The notes: generated by a model from the sequence alone, not told the origin. DNA of 64,000 nt from Nesterenkonia aurantiaca (GCF_004364585.1 NZ_SOAN01000004.1:62001-126000), one strand, 5' to 3'; numbered from the stretch's first letter, positions 9,201 to 20,782 are shown. Made by a program: numbers and translations.

Positions 9201-10174
9201 GACAACCTCTCTTGTTGACGGGGGGAGATGACGATTCGTTTTCGTCCGCCACTGACCCTGCGCGACGAATGTGTCGCGCCGGCTGCGGCGCTGATCTGTA
9301 GTTCTGCCTCTGCGCTTGCTGCGGCGCGTTCCCGCTGCTCAGCGGCGAGCCTCTCGCGACCCACCGGCACGTGAGTGGTGCAGACATGGGCACCGGCCGC
9401 CTGGGTGGAGAGCCGCCTGACATCGACGTCGAGCAGGCGGGAGATCATATCGGTCTCCTCCTCACAGAACACCGGATGGGCCGCAGCTATTTCCCGGATC
9501 GGGCAGTGACCCTGGCACAGCTGGGTGGACTGCATGGCCAGAAGTGGGTTGTCCCGGCCCACCAGGCGGGTGAAGCCGGCGAATCCCTCCTCGTTGAAGA
9601 GCTGGGAGAGCCGGTCGGTGCGCGCATCGAGGTCCTCGATCCCGGAGAGCTCCGTCTCCCAGCGCTGCTCGAAGCCGGCGAAGTACCCGCGCGCCAGGGC
9701 GGCGGCGGCCACCTGGGTGGTCTCCGGCTGGCTGGAGTCCGGCTGGGCTGCGACGTCTGCCTCGAGGGATGAGTCGCGGTCGTCCTGGAGCAGCGAGAGG
9801 GCGGTCTTGACCAGGCCGAGGTAGTCATCGCCCATGGTGCGCTGCCCGCGCTGGGACACGACGTAGCGCCGGGAGGGCCGGCCTGCGCCGCGACGGCGCG
9901 TGGTGACGTTCTTGACCTCGAGGATGCCTTGTTCGGTCATCGCGTCGAGGTGGCGGCGCACGGCGGCGGTGGTCAGCTGCAGCTCGCTGCCCAGCGCGGC
10001 CGCGCTGATCGGGCCCTCTTCGACCACCAGCTGCAGGACCCGCTGACGGGTCGTGCTCTCTGCCTCGCGGATCGTCTCACCTGCAGCCGCGGAATCGACG
10101 ACGTCGGCCGCCGGGGTGTCCACGTCGCGTGACTGCGCACCGGCGGCAGCAGACTCGGAAGCGATGGAATACAT
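9197..10174 (-). CDS. sufR: SufR-type Fe-S-sensing transcriptional repressor of the suf operon
   Basis: A 325-residue regulator. Residues about 44-90 form a winged helix-turn-helix ([20 protein letters not shown], then [12 protein letters not shown]) followed by a basic wing ([14 protein letters not shown]). Four cysteines lie at 220, 224, 237 and 265 in a CQGHC / VFCEEE / HVCTTH arrangement that fits binding of a 4Fe-4S cluster in SufR proteins. Family knowledge: the holo form represses suf, and cluster loss under iron or oxidative stress relieves it. It is the first gene of the operon and overlaps sufB by 4 bp. A perfect inverted repeat lies 8 bp upstream. The Ala-rich N-terminus and the C-terminal tail from residue 280 are less conserved. 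Confidence 0.93.
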   Translation of the reverse strand: MYSIASESAAAGAQSRDVDTPAADVVDSAAAGETIREAESTTRQRVLQLVVEEGPISAAALGSELQLTTAAVRRHLDAMTEQGILEVKNVTTRRRGAGRPSRRYVVSQRGQRTMGDDYLGLVKTALSLLQDDRDSSLEADVAAQPDSSQPETTQVAAAALARGYFAGFEQRWETELSGIEDLDARTDRLSQLFNEEGFAGFTRLVGRDNPLLAMQSTQLCQGHCPIREIAAAHPVFCEEETDMISRLLDVDVRRLSTQAAGAHVCTTHVPVGRERLAAEQRERAAASAEAELQISAAAGATHSSRRVSGGRKRIVISPRQQERLS

Positions 10175-10181
10175 GATCCTA

Positions 10182-10198
10182 TTCTGACCTATTCAGAA
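10182..10198. promoter_or_regulatory. Candidate SufR operator
   Basis: A perfect inverted repeat TTCTGA-CCTAT-TCAGAA (6-bp arms, 5-bp centre) ends 8 bp before the sufR start, where it would overlap the suf promoter. Arm and spacer geometry resembles known palindromic SufR sites in other bacteria, though the bases differ from those I recall. Its position fits autorepression of the whole operon. Confidence 0.65.
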
Positions 10199-10326
10199 CA
10201 AACCCGCCAGCAAGGTGCACCTAAGTTCCCGGAGACCTGCCCCACGGCGCTGCGCCAACTGCCCGCTGCCTGAGCTCGAACTGCGCCTCCAGCTGACTTG
10301 GCGCTCTTCTACGGGGCGTAGAAATG

Positions 10327-10332
10327 TAGACT
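10327..10332 (+). promoter_or_regulatory. -10 element TAGACT of a probably leaderless transcript (ABC exporter)
   Basis: TAGACT ends 6 bases before the GTG at 10339, so transcription would start at or next to the start codon. No Shine-Dalgarno sequence is visible. No convincing -35 box was found at normal spacing. Confidence 0.5.
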
Positions 10333-10338
10333 GGTGCA

Positions 10339-11313
10339 GTGCCCCAGCATCCACCCTGTCTGACCCTGCGCCATGTGCGCTACGCCGTCGGCTCAGCTCG
10401 CAGTCCTCAGGGCTTCAAGGAGATCCTCCGGAGCGTGGACCTCACCGCGCGATCCGGCGAGGTCACGGTCCTGCTCGGCCCCAATGGCGCCGGCAAGACG
10501 ACCACGCTCAGCTGCGCCCAGGGACTGCTGCGCCCCTCTCAGGGAAGCGTCACGCTGCTGGGTGAGAACCCGTTTCGCGCCGGTGCCGAGCTTCGGGCAC
10601 GGGTCGGGGTGATGCTTCAGGACGGCGGCATGCCCCAGTCGGTCCAGCCCCGCGCACTGCTGAACCACGTGGCCTCGCTGCACCAGAGTCCCTGGCCGGT
10701 GGATGACCTGGTCGCTCGCCTGGACATGGGTGATTTCCTCCGCACCTCGATCCGTCGGCTCTCCGGCGGACAGAAGCAGCGGGTCGCACTGGCGGCGAGC
10801 CTGCTCGGACGCCCCGAGGTGGTCTTCCTCGACGAGCCCACCGCCGGGCTGGACCCGCAGTCCCGGCAGACCGTCTTCGAGCTCATCGGCGAGCTGCGCG
10901 AGATGGGCATGGGGATCATCCTCACCACGCATCTGCTGGAGGAGGCCCAGAAGCTCGCCGATTCGGTGTTCATCCTCAAGGACGGTGAGGTGGTCCGCCA
11001 CGGATCCGTCGCGGAACTGACCGGGGCCAACGACGCAGGGTCCGGGGCCTCCCCCGGCGCCGCCCGTCGGATGCTGTTCACCGCGTCCAGGACGCTGACC
11101 CACCGCGAGATCATCAGCGCTCCGGTGAGCATCGAGCTCGACGGCGGCACCGACAACGCCCCCGGTGCGGCCTGGATGACTCCCAGCCTCACCGGACCGA
11201 CCCAGCTGCGCGAGCTGGCGGCCTGGTGGGAGCTGATCGACATGATGCCGGTAGAGGTCCGCATGGAAGCCCGCACGCTGGAAGACGTCTTCTGGGAGGT
11301 CTCCGTCTCATGA
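10339..11313 (+). CDS. ABC-2 type exporter, ATP-binding subunit
   Basis: A 324-residue ATPase of the drug/polyketide exporter type. Walker A GPNGAGKTT is at residues 47-55, the signature RLSGGQKQRVALAAS near 140, and Walker B VVFLDEPTAGLDP near 160, followed by the switch histidine in ILTTHLLEEA. The 100-residue C-terminal extension is common in this class. The GTG start at 10339 is supported by the -10 box 6 bases upstream. Its stop overlaps the permease start (ATGA). An ABC pair beside ctaA is recurrent in actinobacteria; its substrate is not established from sequence. Confidence 0.92.
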   Translation: MPQHPPCLTLRHVRYAVGSARSPQGFKEILRSVDLTARSGEVTVLLGPNGAGKTTTLSCAQGLLRPSQGSVTLLGENPFRAGAELRARVGVMLQDGGMPQSVQPRALLNHVASLHQSPWPVDDLVARLDMGDFLRTSIRRLSGGQKQRVALAASLLGRPEVVFLDEPTAGLDPQSRQTVFELIGELREMGMGIILTTHLLEEAQKLADSVFILKDGEVVRHGSVAELTGANDAGSGASPGAARRMLFTASRTLTHREIISAPVSIELDGGTDNAPGAAWMTPSLTGPTQLRELAAWWELIDMMPVEVRMEARTLEDVFWEVSVS

Positions 11314-12071
11314 CCACACCCCACGCGCCGCTGGCGCCCGCGCCGCGTCCCGCGGCTCGCCGGATCCTCTCGCACGGGCTCTATGAGACCCGCAACGTGC
11401 TGCGCAACGGCGAGCAGCTGCTGGTCTCGCTGATCCTGCCGCTGCTGGTGCTCTTCGGCGCTCACCGTCTGGAGCTGATCACCTCCGCCGCCACGCCGAG
11501 CATCGACGTGATCACCCCGGGCGTCCTCGCGCTGGCCGTGATGGCTTCGGCCTTCACGGGTCAGGGCATCGCGACCGGCTTCGAGCGCCAGTACGGGGTG
11601 CTGGCATATCTGGCCACCACGCCGCTGGGGGCCACCGGCCTGATCTTGGGCAAGGCCATCGCCGTGCTGGCAGTCGTCATCGTGCAGGTGGTGGTGATCG
11701 GCACCGCCGGGATGGTCCTGGGCTGGAGCCCGGACCCGGTGGGCCTGGTGTGGCTGGGCGTCGTCGTCGTCCTGGGCGCCACCGCGTTCACCGCGCTCGG
11801 GCTGCTGCTGGCCGGCACGGTCCGCGCCGAGGCGACCCTTGCGCTGACCAACGTCATCTGGGTGCTGCTCGGTGCCGCCGGCGGCTCGGTGTTCCCGCTC
11901 GACCACGAGGGGGCCGGGGCGCTGCTGCTGCTGCTGCCCTCCGCCGCCCTGGGTGAAGGTCTGCGCACCGCCTCCCTGGAGGGATCGTTCCCGATCCTGG
12001 AAGCTCTGATTCTCGCCGGGTGGGCCGCGCTGGCCGTCCTGGCCGCACGAAGGTGGTTCAACTGGCGATGA
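11310..12071 (+). CDS. ABC-2 type exporter, membrane subunit
   Basis: A 253-residue membrane permease with about six hydrophobic segments, partner of the preceding ATPase. The start is the ATG in the ATGA overlap with the ATPase stop; the frame is open further upstream, but only as the shadow of the ATPase gene. Its own stop overlaps the ctaA start in the same way, so all three genes are translationally coupled. The coupling suggests a role linked to haem or cytochrome oxidase biogenesis, but this is inference and the substrate is unknown. Confidence 0.9.
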   Translation: MTTPHAPLAPAPRPAARRILSHGLYETRNVLRNGEQLLVSLILPLLVLFGAHRLELITSAATPSIDVITPGVLALAVMASAFTGQGIATGFERQYGVLAYLATTPLGATGLILGKAIAVLAVVIVQVVVIGTAGMVLGWSPDPVGLVWLGVVVVLGATAFTALGLLLAGTVRAEATLALTNVIWVLLGAAGGSVFPLDHEGAGALLLLLPSAALGEGLRTASLEGSFPILEALILAGWAALAVLAARRWFNWR

Positions 12072-13138
12072 AATTTCCGATGAATGTGCTCGAAGTCTTT
12101 CGCACCAACCTGCCCACCCGGATCACCCGGGTCACCAAGGTGCTCGCCTGGGCGACGCTGGTCAGCAATATCGGCATCATCCTCACCGGCGGGGCGGTCC
12201 GACTGACCGCCTCGGGACTCGGCTGCCCGGAGTGGCCGCGCTGCACGCCGGATTCCTGGGTCGCCACCCAGGAGATGGGACTGCACGGGGCCATCGAGTT
12301 CGGCAACCGGCTGCTCACCTACGTGCTCGTGCTGATCTGCGCGCTGATGTTCTTCGCGCTGCTGCGGCTGCGGCGCAGCCATCGGCCGCTGTTCCGGATG
12401 AGCCTGATCATCCTCGCCGGGATCCCGCTGCAGGCGGTCATCGGCGGGATCACCGTGTGGACCAACCTGAACCCCTGGATCGTGGCGCTGCACTTCCTGC
12501 TCTCCGCGGCACTGGTCATGGTCGCCACGATGCTGCTGAACCGGATCCGACTTGAGCTGCGGAGTGCCCGCGAGGCCGGCCAGGGCTCGGGGCAGGACTC
12601 CCCCGCGGCGCCTGGTGCACAGCTTCAGGGCGTGGCCGGGGTCCGGATGAGCCACGGCGCCTCCGATGCGGTGACCTCCGCGATGGCCCCGGTCATCCTC
12701 GCCTCGACCTGGGTCTCGGTGTTCCTGGGCACCGTGGTGACCGGCACCGGCCCGCATGCGGGGGATCCCGGATCACCGCGACACCTCTTCGACCCGGATC
12801 TGGTGACCCGGATGCACGTGGTGCCGGTCTATGTCCTGTGCTTCGCGGCGATCGCGCTGCTGGTGCGCCAGTACCGGATCAGCACGGCACCGAATCAGCG
12901 ACGCTCGGCCTGGTGGCTGATGATCGTGATCATCGCCCAGGGGGTCATCGGCTACGTCCAGCACTTCACCGGACTGCCGATCATCCTGGTCGGGCTGCAC
13001 ATGCTCGGCTCGGCGCTGCTGGTCGTCATGGCCACCGCGGTCTTCGACAGCTACCGCGCCCGGTATGTCACCCGCGGGCTCGGCGACCCCGCGGCTGTGG
13101 CGCCCGCATCGCAGAGCGCGACGGCGCCGGCCTCCTGA
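12068..13138 (+). CDS. ctaA: CtaA, haem A synthase
   Basis: A 356-residue integral membrane enzyme that oxidises the C8 methyl of haem O to give haem A for aa3-type cytochrome oxidase. About eight membrane segments in two homologous halves are visible. The first extracytoplasmic loop has the cysteine pair Cys53 and Cys59 (LGCPEWPRCTP), then GLHGAIEFGNRLLTY with His73, Glu77 and Arg81. Later haem-ligand histidines are in TRMHVVPVY and LVGLHMLGSALL. The ATG at 12068 overlaps the permease stop. A polar loop of about 45 residues (near 160-205) between the halves is the main length variation. It converges with the peroxiredoxin gene with a 9-bp gap. Confidence 0.95.
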   Translation: MKFPMNVLEVFRTNLPTRITRVTKVLAWATLVSNIGIILTGGAVRLTASGLGCPEWPRCTPDSWVATQEMGLHGAIEFGNRLLTYVLVLICALMFFALLRLRRSHRPLFRMSLIILAGIPLQAVIGGITVWTNLNPWIVALHFLLSAALVMVATMLLNRIRLELRSAREAGQGSGQDSPAAPGAQLQGVAGVRMSHGASDAVTSAMAPVILASTWVSVFLGTVVTGTGPHAGDPGSPRHLFDPDLVTRMHVVPVYVLCFAAIALLVRQYRISTAPNQRRSAWWLMIVIIAQGVIGYVQHFTGLPIILVGLHMLGSALLVVMATAVFDSYRARYVTRGLGDPAAVAPASQSATAPAS

Positions 13139-13147
13139 GCGAGCGGC

Positions 13148-13648
13148 TCAGCGCAGACGCCCCAGCAGACGCAGCGCCTCATCAAGGTCGCGCGCCGTTC
13201 CGGCTGGCACGGATTGCACATGAGCCAGCCGCAGGGAGGAATCCAGCAGGAAGCTGCTGCGCTGGGCTGCGCCCTTGACCTGATCGAAGGACCCGTAACG
13301 CCGCGCAATCTCGCCGTGCGGCCAGAAATCGCTGACCAGGTCAAAAGGCAGCTCACTGGACTCGGCCTCTGAGAAGTCAGCGGTGAGCGTCTGCGCGTAG
13401 GCACGCAGACTATGCACCGGGTCACAGCTGATCGCGAGCACTCTCGCCCCTGTGGAGCGAACCCGTTCTCGGCGCGCCACCAGGGCCTGCAGCTCGGAGT
13501 CGCAGACCCGGCTGAAGGCAAAGGGGTAGAACATGAGCAGCACCGGAGAGCCGGCGAGTCGATCCAGTTCAAGCACCTCGCCATGGTGGCTGCGCCCGGA
13601 GAAGCCGGGCGCCTGCTCCCCGAGCACGGGGAGCGGCGAGGTGGTCAC
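13148..13648 (-). CDS. AhpE-like 1-Cys peroxiredoxin
   Basis: A 166-residue thioredoxin-fold peroxidase that would reduce peroxides in the cytoplasm. The peroxidatic cysteine is Cys49 in YPFAFSRVCDSEL. The usual PxxxTxxC motif carries serine at the threonine position, a conservative change. No clear resolving cysteine was seen; the ISCDP cysteine occurs in many members. The start is taken as the GTG at 13648, in the GTGA overlap with the DUF3052 stop; longer open sequence upstream is that gene's shadow. Cotranscription with DUF3052 and position beside aceE match the order in other actinobacteria. Confidence 0.9.
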   Translation of the reverse strand: MTTSPLPVLGEQAPGFSGRSHHGEVLELDRLAGSPVLLMFYPFAFSRVCDSELQALVARRERVRSTGARVLAISCDPVHSLRAYAQTLTADFSEAESSELPFDLVSDFWPHGEIARRYGSFDQVKGAAQRSSFLLDSSLRLAHVQSVPAGTARDLDEALRLLGRLR

Positions 13649-14121
13649 TGCTTCTTGCGCCCCATCAGGCGGGTCGCGGCCCAATGGGTGCTCACACCCG
13701 CCGAGGAGGTCACATGCAGACCCGCGTTGGGCGCCGCGTCCTGGATCTCCACCGGTGCCACATAGCCGTCCCGGCCCGAACGCGGAGTCAGCAGCCACAG
13801 CACGCCGCCCTCGTCGAGGGTGGCCAGCGCGTCCACGAGCGCGTCCGTGAGATCGTCATCGCCGTCTCTGAACCAGACCAGCACGGCGTCGACGACCTCC
13901 TGGACGTCTTCGTCGAGCAGGTCCTCGTCGAGCAGGTCCTCCAGACGGTCGCGGAAGTCGTCATCGACATCCTCATCTACACCGATCTCCTGGACCAGGG
14001 AATCGGGCTTGAGCCCGAGCTCCTGGAGCAGGTCGCCGAGCGAGACGACATTGGTTCCGGCGTCGTTCTTGTGGTCCGTCGAGGTGCCCGACGGATCCTC
14101 GGCTGCAGAAGCCTGACTCAC
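13645..14121 (-). CDS. DUF3052 family protein, conserved in actinobacteria
   Basis: A protein of 158 residues from the GTG at 14121. It has a very acidic N-terminal half (DEDVDDDFRDRLEDLLDED region) and the DUF3052 core with VQEVVDAVLVWFRDGDDDL, ALATLDEGGVLWLLTPR and the basic end WAATRLMGRKKQ. The GTG is preferred over the in-frame ATG at 14139 because AGGGAA lies at proper distance before the GTG and nothing similar lies before the ATG. Function is unknown. It is divergent from aceE, a conserved actinobacterial arrangement, and coupled to the peroxiredoxin. Confidence 0.88.
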   Translation of the reverse strand: MSQASAAEDPSGTSTDHKNDAGTNVVSLGDLLQELGLKPDSLVQEIGVDEDVDDDFRDRLEDLLDEDLLDEDVQEVVDAVLVWFRDGDDDLTDALVDALATLDEGGVLWLLTPRSGRDGYVAPVEIQDAAPNAGLHVTSSAGVSTHWAATRLMGRKKQ

Positions 14122-14365
14122 CTGAGGTTCCCTTCCCATTCATTAGCGTCTGAAGCGCAGCTCCCACCCGAGGATGGGGCTGCCACCAGCAACGTTACGC
14201 GGATCCCTGTCGGTTGGGGAAGTGCGACACCACCCAAGCGGGTAGAGTTGAGCTGAAATTCGGCCGTCGAACAACCGGTGGCCGATGCCCTCGTGGGTCC
14301 CGCCCGTGGAACATCCCTGTCCATGGACCGCATGACCCAGACCCTTACCCCTTGAGAGGTGACCC

Positions 14366-17107
<2,742 letters not shown>

Positions 17108-17145
17108 TTCTGCCCCCTCCTGAGGGGCCAGCACGATGAGCACCC

Positions 17146-17181
17146 AGCGGGGGCCCGGAGCATCAGCTCCGGGCCCCCGCT
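17146..17181 (+). terminator. GC-rich hairpin terminator after aceE
   Basis: A perfect 16-bp stem (17146-17161 with 17166-17181) and a 4-base ATCA loop, 38 bp after the aceE stop. There is no U-run, which is common for actinobacterial terminators. The remaining 158 bp up to the FasR box hold nothing recognisable. Confidence 0.8.
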
Positions 17182-17338
17182 GCGTGTATCGGCGGCATGT
17201 ATGCCCCTCCACCGGGACCGGACGTGGAGATCGCAGTGCGACTCACCGCTGGTCCGGCCGCCGGTGCCCCGCTGGTTCCCCGCTGGTCAGGCAGCTTGGG
17301 CGGCAGTCCAGGCGGAGGCAATGGCCATTCGATGCGGT

Positions 17339-17355
17339 TTGTAGGGATCACACAA
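17339..17355. promoter_or_regulatory. Candidate FasR box upstream of fasR
   Basis: TTGTAGGGATCACACAA is an imperfect inverted repeat and matches 13 of 17 positions of the perfect repeat before fabD (18576-18592). Its centre is about 46 bp upstream of the fasR start codon, a usual position for activator binding if the transcript is leaderless. It suggests autoregulation. Confidence 0.6.
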
Positions 17356-17379
17356 CTGGCGGGCGAACTCCGCAGGCTC

Positions 17380-17385
17380 TAGGCT
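17380..17385 (+). promoter_or_regulatory. -10 element TAGGCT of fasR, probably leaderless
   Basis: TAGGCT (TAnnnT pattern) ends 7 bases before the fasR ATG at 17393. No ribosome binding site is visible in the short interval, so a leaderless mRNA is likely. Confidence 0.45.
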
Positions 17386-17392
17386 CCTGAAC

Positions 17393-18568
17393 ATGACTGC
17401 ATCTGCTCCGACGACGCCAGGGCCCGTCCCGGTCTCCTGGGAGGCCCTCGAGGTGCTCCGCTCCGACGCCGGAAACCTCACCCACGAGGTCAACTGCTAC
17501 CTGGAGGAGACCCTCACCTGGTACCGCCACCTGAGCACCGATGAGCGGGCTTCGCTGCGCCTGATCGCGCAGCGTGGCATCGGCGGTCTGATCAGCTGGC
17601 TGGAGAACCCGTCCTCGAGGTCCCTGCCGCTGGTCAACGAGCTGTTGGGCAACGCCCCCACCGATCTGATGCGCACCATCTCCCTGCAGCGCGCGCTGCA
17701 GCTCATCCGCAGCATCGTCGAAGCGGTGGAGCAGCGACTGCCCGGTCTGGTGGCTCCGCAGGACCAGCAGCTGATGCTCGAAGCCGTGCTGCGTTACTCC
17801 CGGGAGGTGGCCTTCGCGATCGCCGACGTCTATGCCCGGGCCGCGGAGTCCCGCGGCGCGTGGGATTCTCGCCTGGAGGCGCTGCTGGTGGACGCGGTGC
17901 TGCGCGGCGAGCCCGCCGAGCAGATCGCCTCCCGCGCCGCGGCCGTCGGGTGGCGCAGCCACGAAGGAGTGGTCGTCGTCGTCGGCGACGCCCCGGACCA
18001 GGCCGACGCGGTGTTCATGTCGCAGCTGAGACGCCAATGCATCCGCTTCTCCGCCGATGCGGTGGTGGGGGTTCATGGTGACCGGCTGATCCTGCTCCTG
18101 GGCCGGGTCACCGACCTCGCCGAGGGACTGGAGCGGATCCTGCCCCGCTTCGGCCCCGGACAGGTGGTCTTCTCCAGCTTCGAGGGTTCGATCAGCCAGG
18201 CGCACGGCAGTGCACAGTCGGCCTTCACCGGGTTCACCGCTGTCGGGGCCTGGACCTCGGCACCCCGTCCGGTGGCCGCCGAGGACCTGCTTCCGGAACG
18301 CGCGCTCTGTGGAGACGAGACCGCGAAGACCGTGCTGCGCGAGCGCATCTTCGAGGTGCTCAGCGCCGCCGGCAACGGGCTGCTCGAAACGGTCACCGCT
18401 TATCTGGAGGCCGGTCACTCGCTGGAGGCGACCGCACGTGAACTCTTCGTCCATACCAATACCGTGCGCTACCGCCTGCGCCGGGTCACCGACGTCACCG
18501 GATGGGACCCCGTGACCCCGCGCGACGCCTATGTGCTGCAGACCGCGCTGGCCGTGGGGCGTCTCTGA
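17393..18568 (+). CDS. fasR: FasR, PucR/CdaR-type regulator of fatty acid synthesis genes
   Basis: A 391-residue regulator with a C-terminal PucR-type helix-turn-helix (about 330-385: GHSLEATARELFVHTNTVRY then RRVTDVTG) and a central GGDEF-like/CdaR domain. Its position immediately before fabD-fabH-acpP-fabF is that of Streptomyces FasR, known to activate this operon. Two inverted repeats of the same pattern, one before this gene and one before fabD, support the assignment. The start ATG has a -10 box 7 bases upstream and no Shine-Dalgarno. The symbol is by context and domain type; an effector ligand is not evident. Confidence 0.88.
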   Translation: MTASAPTTPGPVPVSWEALEVLRSDAGNLTHEVNCYLEETLTWYRHLSTDERASLRLIAQRGIGGLISWLENPSSRSLPLVNELLGNAPTDLMRTISLQRALQLIRSIVEAVEQRLPGLVAPQDQQLMLEAVLRYSREVAFAIADVYARAAESRGAWDSRLEALLVDAVLRGEPAEQIASRAAAVGWRSHEGVVVVVGDAPDQADAVFMSQLRRQCIRFSADAVVGVHGDRLILLLGRVTDLAEGLERILPRFGPGQVVFSSFEGSISQAHGSAQSAFTGFTAVGAWTSAPRPVAAEDLLPERALCGDETAKTVLRERIFEVLSAAGNGLLETVTAYLEAGHSLEATARELFVHTNTVRYRLRRVTDVTGWDPVTPRDAYVLQTALAVGRL

Positions 18569-18575
18569 CCAGCCG

Positions 18576-18592
18576 TTGTAGGGTACCTACAA
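18576..18592. promoter_or_regulatory. Candidate FasR box upstream of fabD
   Basis: A perfect inverted repeat TTGTAGG-GTA-CCTACAA, 8 bp after the fasR stop and 67 bp before the fabD start. The similar imperfect copy before fasR argues that this is a regulator site and not a terminator; no U-run follows it. Confidence 0.7.
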
Positions 18593-18659
18593 AGGCCACG
18601 GTGGAGCTTGGTGAGCCCATGACCCGCGAAAACCAGCCGCACTATGGGAGGTTGGTCTT

Positions 18660-19583
18660 GTGCTTGCCATAGTTTGCCCCGGACAGGGCTCCCAGACCCC
18701 AGGATTCCTCTCGGAATGGATCAGCGACGAGGCCACCCGCGCGGCGCTCGAGGCCTATTCCGAGCATTCCGGCACCGATCTGCGCGCCCACGGGACGGTC
18801 TCCGATGCCGAGACGATCCGGGACACCGCGGTCGCACAGCCGCTGATCGTGGCCGCCTCCCTGCTCAGCGCGTCCACCCTGGATCTCGCAGCGCTGGATC
18901 CTGACCGGGTGCTCTACGCCGGCCACTCGGTGGGCGAGATCCCTGCCGCCGTGCTCGCCGGGGTGCTCACGCCCGAGCAGGCCTTGGAGTTCATCAAGGT
19001 CCGCGCCACCTCCATGGCCGCAGCCGCCGCCGCGACGCCCACCTCCATGGCCGCCGTCGTCGGAGGTGTGGAGGCGGAGGTCCGGCAGGCGATCGCTGAC
19101 GCCGGGCTGACTCCGGCCAACGCCAACGGGCCCGGCCAGATCGTGGCCGCCGGGGAGCTGGAGAAGCTTGCGGCGCTGGAGGCCAGTCCTCCGGCTCGGG
19201 CCCGAGTGATACCGCTGACCGTGGCGGGTGCCTTCCACACGGACTTCATGGACTCGGCCCGGCAGACCCTGGCGGCCGCGGCTGCCGGCCTCACGGTGAA
19301 CGACCCCCGCCAGAAGCTGATCTCCAACCGGGACGGCGGCTACGTCTCCACCGGTGCCGAGGTGCTGGAGCGCCTCGTGGATCAGGTGACTCGTCCGGTC
19401 CGCTGGGATCTCTGCATGGAGACCATGGCGCAGGCCGAGGTCACCGGCGTGCTCGAGCTGCTGCCCGGTGGCACGCTGACCGGCCTGGCCAAGCGCGGAC
19501 TCAAGGGCGTGAAGTCGCTGGCCATCAAGACTCCCGCCGACATCCCCCTCGCCCAGGAATTCATCGCCGAGCATGCGGGTTGA
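18660..19583 (+). CDS. fabD: FabD, malonyl-CoA:ACP transacylase
   Basis: A 307-residue transferase that loads malonyl groups onto ACP for chain elongation. The catalytic serine is Ser90 in AGHSVGEIPAA and the catalytic histidine is His193 in GAFHTDFM. The N-terminal PGQGSQTPGF motif is present. The GTG start at 18660 has GGGAGG upstream. First gene of the fabD-fabH-acpP-fabF operon; the candidate FasR box lies in its upstream region. Normal length. Confidence 0.97.
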   Translation: MLAIVCPGQGSQTPGFLSEWISDEATRAALEAYSEHSGTDLRAHGTVSDAETIRDTAVAQPLIVAASLLSASTLDLAALDPDRVLYAGHSVGEIPAAVLAGVLTPEQALEFIKVRATSMAAAAAATPTSMAAVVGGVEAEVRQAIADAGLTPANANGPGQIVAAGELEKLAALEASPPARARVIPLTVAGAFHTDFMDSARQTLAAAAAGLTVNDPRQKLISNRDGGYVSTGAEVLERLVDQVTRPVRWDLCMETMAQAEVTGVLELLPGGTLTGLAKRGLKGVKSLAIKTPADIPLAQEFIAEHAG

Positions 19584-19678
19584 GCTGAGCGGGCCTAGGT
19601 CCATGGCCGTCGACAAACTCTGCGCAGGCGGCACCGCCGCGCAGCTCCCCCCAATGATCCACGAAGGACGTTCCTGAC

Positions 19679-20731
19679 GTGACTGTCGCATTGAACCAGC
19701 CCACCGCCGTGGCGGGCACCCGTGTCATGGGCCTGGGTGCCTACCGACCCGAGCTCGTGATTGACAACGAGCAGATCTGCCAGTGGATCGACTCCTCAGA
19801 CGAGTGGATCCAGAAGCGCACCGGTATCAAGACCCGGCGCCGTGCGCCCAGAGACGTCTCCGTGGTGGACATGGCCGAAGGCGCCGCCCGCGAGGCGCTG
19901 GAGCACGCCGGGATCTCTGGAGATCAGCTCGGCGGAGTCATCCTCGCGACCGTGACCCACCCCTACGCGACCCCCTCGGCCGCGGCGGACCTGGCTCACC
20001 GGCTGGGCGCCACCCCAGCGGCGGCCTTCGACATCTCCGCCGCCTGCGCCGGCTACTGCTACGGAATCGGCCAGGCCGACGCCATGGTGCGCTCCGGGCT
20101 GTCCTCCTATGTGCTGGTCGTCGGGGTGGAGAAGCTCTCGGACTTCATCGACAACCACGAGCGCACCATCTCCTTCCTGCTCGGCGACGGCGCCGGGGCC
20201 GCGATCATCGGTCCCGCCGAAGCTCCCGGGATCTCGCCCTCGATCCTGGGCTCCAACGGCGAGAAGTGGGAGGCCGTGGCGATGGACAGCACGCTGCTGA
20301 ACTTCCGCGACGCGCTCGCCCGAGCCCGCGAGACCCAGGACGCCACCGAGCTGCTCGACGCCGAGAACCGCTACTGGCCCACGCTGCGCCAGGACGGTCC
20401 CACGGTGTTCCGCTGGGCCGTCTGGGAGATGGCCAAGGTCGCCCAGCAGGCACTCGATGCCGCTGGGATCACCGCCGAGGACCTCGTGGCGTTCGTCCCA
20501 CATCAGGCGAACATGCGGATCATCGACGAGATGGTCAAACAATTGAAGCTTCCTGAGCACGTGATGGTGGGACGCGACATCGTGGACGCGGGCAACACCT
20601 CCGCAGCCTCGATCCCGCTGGCCATGCACCGCCTGCTCAAGGAGAACCCAGAACTCTCCGGCGGTCTTGCTCTGCAGATCGGTTTCGGAGCCGGACTGGT
20701 CTACGGCGCGCAGGTCATCCGGCTGCCGTAG
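19679..20731 (+). CDS. fabH: FabH, 3-oxoacyl-ACP synthase III
   Basis: A 350-residue condensing enzyme that starts fatty acid synthesis by joining a short acyl-CoA to malonyl-ACP. The catalytic triad is visible: Cys123 (SAACAG), His275 (VPHQANMRI) and Asn306 (DAGNTSAAS). In actinobacteria FabH usually prefers branched starter units, which would fit branched-chain membrane lipids, but this cannot be read directly. The GTG start at 19679 has AAGGACG upstream. The gap to fabD is 95 bp. Confidence 0.97.
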   Translation: MTVALNQPTAVAGTRVMGLGAYRPELVIDNEQICQWIDSSDEWIQKRTGIKTRRRAPRDVSVVDMAEGAAREALEHAGISGDQLGGVILATVTHPYATPSAAADLAHRLGATPAAAFDISAACAGYCYGIGQADAMVRSGLSSYVLVVGVEKLSDFIDNHERTISFLLGDGAGAAIIGPAEAPGISPSILGSNGEKWEAVAMDSTLLNFRDALARARETQDATELLDAENRYWPTLRQDGPTVFRWAVWEMAKVAQQALDAAGITAEDLVAFVPHQANMRIIDEMVKQLKLPEHVMVGRDIVDAGNTSAASIPLAMHRLLKENPELSGGLALQIGFGAGLVYGAQVIRLP

Positions 20732-20782
20732 CCCCGGGACCGGGGCCGCCACGCGGCCGCGGGACAGATTCACCACGTATCC

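Noticed and set aside
14122-14139. ATG at 14139 as start of the DUF3052 gene
   Set aside because: No ribosome binding site before it, whereas the GTG at 14121 has AGGGAA at good spacing.
14214-14248. TTGGGG ... TAGAGT as the aceE promoter
   Set aside because: The spacer would be 23 bp, too long for a standard promoter; TAGAGT alone is too weak to list.
18576-18592. Inverted repeat after fasR as a terminator
   Set aside because: Short stem with 3-base centre, no U-run, and a related copy lies upstream of fasR, so a regulator site is more likely.
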